A stretch of 64,000 bases of DNA, from NCBI GenBank assembly GCA_025146925.1, contig CP102260.1:2221389-2285388 (forward strand), read 5' to 3'. The position numbers and the translations under genes are program-made. Origin of the DNA: [Bacteroides] pectinophilus. Its GTDB lineage: Bacteria > Bacillota > Clostridia > Lachnospirales > Lachnospiraceae. This document shows positions 7,776 through 14,889 of this stretch, piece by piece. Position 1 is the first letter of the stretch, and each line of letters starts with the position of its first letter. The notes under the pieces are model-generated. The model did no database searches. It was not told the DNA's origin and saw only the letters and a program-made list of their open reading frames with translations.

Positions 7776-8306
7776 TTATTCGTTCCAATGCTTCCATTTA
7801 TATAACTCCCCTTTGTATTCCAGATTTAATCGTCTCTCCCTATTTTTAGCCATACCGCCATAAGCAAATATATCCATTTCTTCTATTAAATACACAATTT
7901 CATCCTTATCCGGTCGATTATCCAATTGTGCATCTGCTATTAATTTATAAGTCATATCTTCTATACATATGTTATCCACATATGTCTTCCTATGATTAAT
8001 GTAATCAAACTTAATCTTAAAACATTCATCATCAATTATCATTATAAATATATCATCATAATCTTCGGATGACTCCCGCCTCAAAACCGGCAATGGATGG
8101 AATGCATTAATATACACTATACGTTCATCTTCTGAATGGGTAAAATAATTATATGAAACAGTAAAATATTCTTCCTTACACGAAAAATATTCAAATGGGT
8201 AATAAGGATTCTCTATTTTCATAGCATTTATTTCCTGGCATCGTTTTTCACTTATCTTTCCATCCTTTAATTTCAGATTTTTTAACACATCCTTGGTTAT
8301 AATCAT
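7776..8306 (-). CDS. Tandem paralog copy 3 (candidate immunity or accessory protein)
   Basis: 176 aa, with the constant N-terminus (MIITKDVLKNLKLK) and C-terminus (YKWKHWNE). The middle pairs with copy 2, not with its other neighbour: CIEDMTYKLIADAQLDNRPD and LIEEMDIFAYGGM. AAAGGTGAGCTC precedes the ATG. Directly before the ribosome site are codons reading MEALERIKGIFQ, a vestige of the next large gene, showing that the duplicated unit carries the beginning of that gene. No signal peptide or TM. Function not recognised. Confidence 0.8.
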   Translation of the reverse strand: MIITKDVLKNLKLKDGKISEKRCQEINAMKIENPYYPFEYFSCKEEYFTVSYNYFTHSEDERIVYINAFHPLPVLRRESSEDYDDIFIMIIDDECFKIKFDYINHRKTYVDNICIEDMTYKLIADAQLDNRPDKDEIVYLIEEMDIFAYGGMAKNRERRLNLEYKGELYKWKHWNE

Positions 8307-8340
8307 GAGCTCACCTTTCCTCTATATTGAAATATACCTT

Positions 8341-8886
8341 TTATTCGTTCCAATGCTTCCATTTATATAACTCCCCTTTGTATTCCAAATTTAATCGTTT
8401 CTCCATGTTTTTATAAATCATACCGCCAAAGGCAAACATGTCCATTTCCTCTATCAGATACACAATTTCATCTTTATCCGGTCGATTATCCAATTTGGAA
8501 TCTTCCCTTAATCTATAAATCATATCTTCTATACATATTTTTTCCATACATGTTCGCTTACGATCAATATAATCTAATATAACTTTAAACCATTCATCAT
8601 CAATAATTAGAATATATATAGAGACAAAATTCTCAGAGGCCTCTCTCTCTCTATACCAAAGCATTAGTGGTTCAAACGCATCTATATATACTATACGTTC
8701 ATCTTCTGAATGTGCATAATAATTATCTGTATCTGTAACAGTGAAATATTCGCTGTCGCATGTACAGTACAATGATGGATAATATGGATTCTCTATTTTC
8801 ATAGCATTTATTTCCTGACATCGTTTTTCGCTTATCTTACCCTTTTTTAATTTTAGATTTTTTAACACATCCTTGGTTATAAGCAT
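8341..8886 (-). CDS. Tandem paralog copy 2 (candidate immunity or accessory protein)
   Basis: 181 aa, the longest copy, with small insertions around residues 50-60 (VTDTDNYY) and 80 (WYREREASEN). It shares the constant ends with all copies and the central CIEDMIYRLREDSKLDNRPD and EEMDMFAFGGM with copy 3. GGAAGGTGAACTC precedes the ATG at 8886. The start-to-start distance to neighbouring copies is 578-580 bp. No known domain was recognised. Confidence 0.8.
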   Translation of the reverse strand: MLITKDVLKNLKLKKGKISEKRCQEINAMKIENPYYPSLYCTCDSEYFTVTDTDNYYAHSEDERIVYIDAFEPLMLWYREREASENFVSIYILIIDDEWFKVILDYIDRKRTCMEKICIEDMIYRLREDSKLDNRPDKDEIVYLIEEMDMFAFGGMIYKNMEKRLNLEYKGELYKWKHWNE

Positions 8887-8930
8887 GAGTTCACCTTCCC
8901 TCTTTAATTATCTATATTGAAATATACCTT

Positions 8931-9464
8931 TTATTCGTTCCAATGCTTCCATTTATATAACTCCCCTTTGTATTCTAAGTTTAATATCTTCCTCCCATTT
9001 TTATAATCAATTCCACCATATCCATACATTTGCATCTCTCCTATGAGATATATAATTTCATCTCTATCAGAGCGCTTATCCACCCCTACATCATCCATTA
9101 ATTTACCAGTAACTTCGTCTATATATCTATTTTCTACATAAATCTTTTTATGGTCTGTGAAATCAATTACAACACTAAAATACTTATCATCAATTACCAA
9201 TACAAAAACATCATAATAATCATCCAAAGATTCTCTTTTTAAAACCGGCAGAGGTGCAAACGCCTTCATGTACACTATCCGTTCATCTTCTGAGTGGACA
9301 AAACAACTATCTTGAATAGTAAAATACTCCCCTTTGCAGGTAAAAAATGGTAATGGATAATAAAGATTCTTTATTTTCATAGCATTTATTTCCTGACACC
9401 GTTTTTCGCTTATCTTACAATATTTTAATTTTAGATTTTTTAACACATCCTTGGTTATAATCAT
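8931..9464 (-). CDS. Tandem paralog copy 1 (candidate immunity or accessory protein)
   Basis: 177 aa, first in the array. It has the constant N-terminal block (VLKNLKLK, SEKRCQEINAMKI) and C-terminal block (LNLEYKGELYKWKHWNE); the central part resembles copy 4 (RYIDEVTGKLMDDVGVDKRS, EMQMYGYGG). Upstream (9465-9625) is a remnant containing a MEALERIK start and a scrap of another family member, so the array lies inside an older copy of the same arrangement. No signal peptide. Function unknown; an immunity-type role is inferred from context only. Confidence 0.8.
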   Translation of the reverse strand: MIITKDVLKNLKLKYCKISEKRCQEINAMKIKNLYYPLPFFTCKGEYFTIQDSCFVHSEDERIVYMKAFAPLPVLKRESLDDYYDVFVLVIDDKYFSVVIDFTDHKKIYVENRYIDEVTGKLMDDVGVDKRSDRDEIIYLIGEMQMYGYGGIDYKNGRKILNLEYKGELYKWKHWNE

Positions 9465-9625
9465 GATTTCACCTTCCCTCTATATTGAAATATACCTTTT
9501 ATTCGTTCCAATGCTTCCATGTTCATTACCATTATAAATATATAATCATAATCTTTGAATGACTTTCTCTTCAAAACCGGCAACAAATGTCATCATCATA
9601 AAATAAAAAGGGAGACCTAACCTTA
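9465..9625 (-). repeat. Remnant of the array unit, duplicate of 11395-11507
   Basis: The minus strand holds a terminator-like half-stem (around 9606-9620), a decayed piece of the paralog family (frame encoding PVL..., DYD.IF.MVMN) and then MEALERIK codons that run into the leader of copy 1. The same order and nearly the same bases occur at 11395-11507 before the 327-aa frame. The terminator is intact at 11486-11535, but here only one arm remains because the sequence changes at about 9622. This is a recombination scar. Confidence 0.65.
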
Positions 9626-9630
9626 AATTA

Positions 9631-10107
9631 TTAATTGTTGCTTATCTCAAAATACACTTCTGTGCCTTTAATACTTCTATTTAAACAATCGTAATTAGGG
9701 TCTGCCTCTTCAAACTTAAACCATGGCGTATAGCCTTCACCTTTATATGCTATTAAAGCTCTCTTCAAAAAGTCTTTCTTTTCTTCTATATCATTTTTTG
9801 TATAAAATTCTTTTACTCTCCATATTTTTATCCAATTTTCACATGTAACATATACTGTAAAAAATATAACCTCACCCTTATAATCTAATATTCCGTATTG
9901 TGTATAAGAATCCTTCATATCCCAGAAAGGACTTTCATATGGTCTCATAGCATTTCCATATATAAACATTCTCACATCGTTTTCATCATCTATAACTCCA
10001 CCGGGAAATTCAGCCACATAATTACTAAAACGATATCTTATTACCTTTTCTTTAAGAACATATTTTCTTATTTCATCTTCCTTTAATTTCCTAATAACAA
10101 ATCCCAT
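9631..10107 (-). CDS. Small soluble protein, candidate immunity protein of the 10123-10467 fragment
   Basis: 158 aa, acidic and aromatic-rich, without signal peptide or TM. GGAGATG lies about 8 nt before the ATG. Stretches such as YGILDYKGEVIFFTVYVTCE and GYTPWFKFEEADPNYDC suggest a compact beta-rich fold. It does not resemble the tandem family. It starts 15 nt after the 10123-10467 frame, the usual position of an immunity gene behind a toxin tail. Function is inferred from position only. Confidence 0.7.
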   Translation of the reverse strand: MGFVIRKLKEDEIRKYVLKEKVIRYRFSNYVAEFPGGVIDDENDVRMFIYGNAMRPYESPFWDMKDSYTQYGILDYKGEVIFFTVYVTCENWIKIWRVKEFYTKNDIEEKKDFLKRALIAYKGEGYTPWFKFEEADPNYDCLNRSIKGTEVYFEISNN

Positions 10108-10122
10108 AGTCTTTCATCTCCT

Positions 10123-10467
10123 TTAATAAGCCATATGTGCGTTAAATATAACCGTCTCTAATACCATCTCATAACAATTAATATTTTTAGGGAAAACACC
10201 TGCTACTTTTCCTGTTATTTCATTTAATACGAAACCAAATACAGCCGGCAGCATTTTAGTATCTACATTAAATGGTTCTATATGTTTTATTACACCATCA
10301 TAGATGACAGAAAATTTTTCTTTTTCAGCATATGGATTGTGTTTGTTATTCCATAATCTATACTCTGCCTTCCCCATATTGGCACTATTTTTCTCAACTA
10401 TCTTTTGAATATCTGGTAGAATAACATCTTTTTGTTTGTTTCTGTATAGTGAATAAAAGACATTCAA
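10123..10467 (-). pseudogene. Orphan C-terminal fragment, possible toxin tail
   Basis: A 114-aa frame that can only begin with TTG directly after an in-frame TAA and without a ribosome site, so it is probably the 3' part of a longer gene whose 5' part was lost or replaced. It contains KAEYRLWNNKHNPYAEKEKF and a C-terminal region with NINCYEMVLETVIFNAH. No known nuclease or toxin motif was recognised. The frame begins 20 nt after the stop of the MEALERIK-type frame at 10488, as if a toxin-domain cassette had been swapped in. An expressed short protein cannot be excluded. Confidence 0.5.
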
Positions 10468-10487
10468 TTACCATATGTTTCTGGTAA

Positions 10488-11408
10488 CTATCTGACATGT
10501 AGCATTCCATCACATTTGAATAATTTTAACAATGCAAACACCATTCTAAGCTTATCATTGGCTATCATGTGGTCTATTAATTTAGTACCATTTTGAAGCT
10601 CATTTTTTGAAACTTCTAAAACTTTTATTTCTGTAGCACCTGTAGCTTCCACGGTAATTTCAAATGTATAATGTAAATCCTTAATTTCACTAATCTGGGA
10701 TGCCTTCAACACATTTGTAACATAATCGTATTCTTCACCTTTAGGTGCAGCTTCTTTTAGTTTTTGAATTAGACTTTTTTCTATACCATTGATATTTTCA
10801 ATGCTGTCATTCAAAAAAATCTGCTCCAATTCTGTACGGCAGAATGCATTAAGTCCCTTATTGTTGCGCGCCAGAATATCTCCAGAGAAAATAGTCTTTA
10901 TATTTTTTGATTTTATTCCTTTTATATAGTTTTCAGAGAAAAAATCATTCAGAGCCTGAACTTCCTTTGTCTCATTATTACCTGCATCTATAATTACTTT
11001 TCCGGAGGCATCGGTACCCTCATATAATGCACTAATTCCATTGATTTTTTCAAATAAATAAGCATCTTTTCCTAATGCGTCATCTAAAAATGCATAAAAT
11101 CCATCATCGTTAAATAGTATTCCAGCCTGTGTGGACGATATATATCCTGAACTTTGGGTAGGATCTTTACATATAAAATCAACGCACTGCCACATATTAA
11201 TATTTCCATCACTTCCAAAATACACATATGCGTTTTCAGCAGTTGTTTCAAATGAAAAATTATCTGCAATAAACCTTTCTATATTTTTTATTGTTTCTGC
11301 ATTATCACTGCCTGAAAGATTATAATTACGGGCTACCTCTGCCCAATCATTTGGTTTTGTTGTATTTCCACTATTGATTGCTTCTTTTATTCGTTCCAAT
11401 GCTTCCAT
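10488..11408 (-). CDS. 'MEALERIK' protein, probably truncated N-terminal half of a large RTX-type protein
   Basis: From the ATG at 11408 (MEALERIKEAINSG) the frame gives 306 aa. The open frame extends 21 codons further (MPVLRRKSSEDYDYIF...), but those codons are a remnant of the tandem paralog family, so 11408 is the better start. Residues 1-95 match the fragment at 6911-7219. The remainder (FNDDGFYAFLDDALGKD, FSGDILARNNKGLNAFC, HYTFEITVEATGATEIKVLE) is unfamiliar. No signal peptide, TM or calcium repeats. It probably once continued into RTX repeats like those at 11596-13374. The end (DGMLHVR) is abrupt and is followed by an unrelated-frame fragment. Whether it is functional is unclear. Confidence 0.55.
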   Translation of the reverse strand: MEALERIKEAINSGNTTKPNDWAEVARNYNLSGSDNAETIKNIERFIADNFSFETTAENAYVYFGSDGNINMWQCVDFICKDPTQSSGYISSTQAGILFNDDGFYAFLDDALGKDAYLFEKINGISALYEGTDASGKVIIDAGNNETKEVQALNDFFSENYIKGIKSKNIKTIFSGDILARNNKGLNAFCRTELEQIFLNDSIENINGIEKSLIQKLKEAAPKGEEYDYVTNVLKASQISEIKDLHYTFEITVEATGATEIKVLEVSKNELQNGTKLIDHMIANDKLRMVFALLKLFKCDGMLHVR

Positions 11409-11507
11409 ATTCATTACCATTATAAAGATATAATCGTAATCTTCAGATGACTTTCTCCTCAAGACCGGCAATAAATGTCATCATAAAATAAAAAGGGAGA
11501 CCTAACA
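11395..11507 (-). repeat. Second copy of the remnant junction (see 9465-9625)
   Basis: From high to low coordinate it holds a terminator arm, a decayed fragment of the paralog family (PVLRRKSSEDYDYIF) and the MEALERIK start. It is nearly identical to about 9520-9620. In this copy the large frame is retained downstream; in the other copy the frame stops after a few codons and the paralog array follows. Confidence 0.65.
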
Positions 11508-11535
11508 TTGTAACAACAACTATTAGTTCTCCCTT
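11486..11535 (-). terminator. Rho-independent terminator after the RTX frame
   Basis: On the minus strand a 13-nt stem (AAGGGAGAACTAA with TTAGGTCTCCCTT, one mismatch) around a 17-nt loop is followed by TTTATTTTA. It lies about 60 nt after the RTX stop at 11596. Confidence 0.75.
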
Positions 11536-11595
11536 ACAACCATCACCTCCATTAAGTCTATTGCGCGTTACTTCATATTTATCAGCCTAGTTTTC

Positions 11596-13374
11596 TCAAT
11601 TGGTCCAAAGCTGAACATTTGATTCTTTAGCACCGGTACTTGCAAGCAATGATGAATCTGATACATTTCCTGATACATCTGTACTCATATCCTGAATTAT
11701 CAGTTCGGTCATCTTTGTAATACTATCGCTTGAAGCTGATAATGTTTGGCTCGTATCTGCTATGGAAGTATATTCGTTCTCAACTTTAACAACCTCAATA
11801 TTAGAAATAATATTGTCAACTGTCTTTACTTCCTTTTCTAAAGATGTGTTACCAGCTTCCTTTTTGTTATCGCTTGTTTTTGTTATAGACACGTCTGGCT
11901 CTGCATCATTAAAACTACTTTTTTTGTCTAATACAGCATGATTATTGTTTACAGACGCTTCTTTTTCTTTTGTTGATGTTATCTCTGATTCATTGCTGAC
12001 CGATACAGTGTATTCATTTTTTACCACATCCGTCTTGCTCTGACTTTCTGTATCTTTTATCTCTTTTACTATTTTTTTATCCTTATCCGTTTCATTTGCC
12101 ACCTTTAATGAATTATTATCAGATGTGCTTCCGGATGTTGTAACATGAATGCCAGTTGAACAATTACTGCTTTCTTCCTTAGATGTTACTGTCGCTGTAT
12201 TTTTGCATAAAGTATCACCTTTCTTTTTGTTCTGTTCTGATGTACTTTTTTCTGTAATTGCTGTCTGCTTATCTGCACTCTTTTCTTTTACACATTCTTC
12301 GTCTTCATACTCTATATTTTCAAGATAGTATCTATTGTCACCGTAACTGTTATTGTAAGCCTCCTTTATTGTTACAGTTTCTTTACCCACAATATCACGG
12401 ATTACCATATCATTACCGCTGCGACTTATTTCAACTTCGGACTCTTCTATTCCTTTCAATATGAGTTTATCAGAAGTCCTGCCGTCTGATGTATCGTAGT
12501 TATTAATGACATCGTTGCCATCTCCTCTTGCGTGGATGTATGTATCCGCACCGGCTCCTCCACACATGAAGTCTTCTCCCTTGCCTCCTATAATGACATC
12601 ATCGCCGTTATCGCCATACAGTGTATCATTGCCATCCCCACCATAAATAGTATCGTTGCCATTATAGCCATGCACTGTATCATCGCCTACTCCTGCGTAG
12701 ATTGTCTCATCCTCGGAATAATTGTATGCTGCTCCATAGCCTTCTATGGTTTCGCCCACATCATTCCCATGTCGGACTGATGTTATCTGCTCCAGCTCTT
12801 CCTTTCCGTATGAGCCGTCATCAAACTCCACGTTTTCAAGGTAGAATATACCGTTTCCATAGCTTGCGCTGTACGCATCCTTTATTGTTATGACTTCATT
12901 TCCGACAGTATCACGAATTATCATGTTCAAACCACTGCGGATGATTTCTACATCTGACTTCTTAACGCCTTTCAGTACAAGCTTGTCTGATGTTCTGCTT
13001 TCCCATGCGTCATAATTGTTGATTACATCGTTGCCATCCCCTCTTGAATGGATGTATATATCTGCTCCCGCATCTCCGGCGAGATAATCGTCTCCAGCTC
13101 CGCCCATAAGAACATCATCTCCATTGCCACCATACAGTGTATCATTGCCTGCTTCTCCGTAGATTACATCGTCACCGTTATTGCCATGCACTGTGTCATC
13201 GCCTGCTCCTGCATAGATTGTCTCATTCTCGGAATAATTGTATGCTGCTCCATAACCGTCTATTACGTCATTAGCATCACTTCCTCTGCGGATTGATGTT
13301 ATCTGCTCCAGCTCTTCCTTTCCGTATGAGCCGTCATCAAACTCCACGTTTTCAAGGTAGAATATGCCGTTTAC
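11596..13374 (-). pseudogene. 5'-truncated RTX calcium-binding-repeat protein
   Basis: About 590 codons are open, but the frame has no proper start: similarity to its own internal repeat begins at NGIFYLENVEFDDG, 4-5 nt after the gltD stop, so the whole N-terminal part is missing. There are two near-identical blocks of about 180 aa, each with 5-6 RTX nonapeptides (GGxGxDxxx type, for example GEAGNDTLYGGNGDDVL) and a DKLVLKGV...VEI.RSG...I.D segment. A long Ser/Thr/Lys/Asp-rich tail of about 230 residues ends NVQLWTN. RTX repeats bind calcium outside the cell; type I secretion uses a C-terminal signal, which may be the tail, but no exporter genes are near. Probably the C-terminal half of a MEALERIK-type large protein. 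Expression could only come by readthrough from gltD. Confidence 0.75.
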
Positions 13375-13375
13375 C

Positions 13376-14860
13376 TTACAGATTCGTATATCCCATCAGG
13401 TATTCGTCAACCTCTCTTGCCGCATCACGGCCTTCTCTTATAGCCCATACGACAAGTGACTGTCCACGGTGCATATCTCCTGCCGTAAATACCTTATCGA
13501 CATTGGTTGCGAACTTGCCCGGAGCGGTCTTTACGTTAGTTCTCTCGTTAAGCTCCACGCCGAATGCATCGGATACGTACTTCTGTGTACCAAGGAAGCC
13601 GGCAGCGATAAGAACAAGCTCACAGTCAACCTCGTACTCGCTTCCTGCGACCTCAGACATCATCATTCTGCCTGTCTTTTCATCCTTCTTAGGCTCAAGC
13701 TTTACAAGCTTAACCTTGCACAGGTTACCCTTCTTGTCCTTGATGAATTCCTTAACAGTTGTCTGGTATACACGAGGATCCTCACCAAATACCGCAATTG
13801 CCTCTTCCTGACCGTAATCAGTCTTAAGCACCTTAGGCCACTGTGGCCATGGGTTGTTAGGAAGTCTGTCTACAGGTGGCTTAGGCATCATCTCAAGCTG
13901 CATTATTGACTTACAGCCATGACGGATTGATGTTCCGACGCAGTCATTGCCTGTATCACCACCGCCTATAACTATAACATTCTTGCCCTTTGCTGATATA
14001 TACTTACCGTCTGTAAGTCCTGAATCAAGCAGGCTCTTTGTTGTAGACTTAAGGAAATCAACTGCAAAATATATTCCGTTGGCATCTCTTCCGGGTGCCT
14101 TGATATCTCTCGGGTTAGATGCGCCGCATGCAAGAACAACACTGTCATATTCCTCAAGAAGCTTCTTAGCCTTCACATTCTCACCGATATTGGCATCTGT
14201 GATAAATGTTACTCCCTCTGCCTTCATGACCTCAATCTTACGGTCAATTATATGCTTCTCAAGTTTCATGTTAGGGATTCCGTAACGAAGGAGTCCTCCG
14301 ACACGGTCTGAACGCTCATAAACAGTTACAAGATGACCTCTCCTGTTAAGCTGGTCTGCAACCGCAAGTCCCGAAGGACCTGAGCCTACAACCGCAATCC
14401 TCTTGTCAGTTCTTACCTTAGGAGGCTTAGGTGCAGCCCAGCCTTCCTCATAAGCCTTCTCGATGATTGCCTTCTCATTCTCCTTGGTACATACAGCTTC
14501 GCCGTTAAGCCCGCATGTACATGCCTTCTCGCAGAGTGCCGGACATACCCTGCTTGTGAATTCAGGGAAATTGCTGGTCTTGTGCAGGCGGTTATACGCC
14601 TGCTGCCAGTTGCCGTTATACAAAAGGTCATTCCACTCAGGAATCAGATTGTTAAGAGGACATCCCGATGCCATTCCCTTAATCATCATTCCTGCCTGAC
14701 AGAACGGTACACCACAATCCATGCAGCGTGCTGCCTGAGTTCTCTGCTTCTCCAAAGAAAGCGGAGTATGAAATTCATCAAAATTCTTAATACGCTCCTT
14801 TGGTTTTATAGCTGCGCTTTCTTCGCGCTCGTATTCCATAAATCCGGTTGCTTTTCCCAT
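13376..14860 (-). CDS. gltD: Glutamate synthase (NADPH) small subunit
   Basis: 494 aa, normal GltD length. It supplies electrons from NADPH through FAD and iron-sulfur clusters to GltB. The N-terminal cysteines for two Fe-S clusters are present (CMDCGVPFC, CPLNN, CPALCEKAC), as are the FAD Rossmann motif VVGSGPSGLA (about residue 155) and the NADPH motif VIGGGDTGNDC (about 295). The end GDMHRGQSLVVWAIREGRDAA is typical. AAAGGAGAGACG precedes the ATG; the gap to gltB is 29 nt, one operon. No terminator follows: the stop is directly adjacent to the RTX remnant. Confidence 0.97.
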   Translation of the reverse strand: MGKATGFMEYEREESAAIKPKERIKNFDEFHTPLSLEKQRTQAARCMDCGVPFCQAGMMIKGMASGCPLNNLIPEWNDLLYNGNWQQAYNRLHKTSNFPEFTSRVCPALCEKACTCGLNGEAVCTKENEKAIIEKAYEEGWAAPKPPKVRTDKRIAVVGSGPSGLAVADQLNRRGHLVTVYERSDRVGGLLRYGIPNMKLEKHIIDRKIEVMKAEGVTFITDANIGENVKAKKLLEEYDSVVLACGASNPRDIKAPGRDANGIYFAVDFLKSTTKSLLDSGLTDGKYISAKGKNVIVIGGGDTGNDCVGTSIRHGCKSIMQLEMMPKPPVDRLPNNPWPQWPKVLKTDYGQEEAIAVFGEDPRVYQTTVKEFIKDKKGNLCKVKLVKLEPKKDEKTGRMMMSEVAGSEYEVDCELVLIAAGFLGTQKYVSDAFGVELNERTNVKTAPGKFATNVDKVFTAGDMHRGQSLVVWAIREGRDAAREVDEYLMGYTNL

Positions 14861-14889
14861 CTCGTCTCTCCTTTCACGCTGTCATGTAA

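Noticed and set aside
7198-9464. HlyC-type acyltransferase identity for the tandem paralogs
   Set aside because: Position before an RTX gene would fit, but no HlyC motif was recognised and four tandem copies would be unusual; kept only as an alternative.
7198-9625. Could the periodic repeats be a CRISPR array?
   Set aside because: Period is about 578 bp and each unit is a complete gene; there are no short direct repeats with unique spacers and no cas genes.
11596-13347. Start of the RTX gene at the GTG at 13347
   Set aside because: The codons upstream remain open and homologous to the internal repeat, and there is no ribosome site; the gene is truncated and does not start there.
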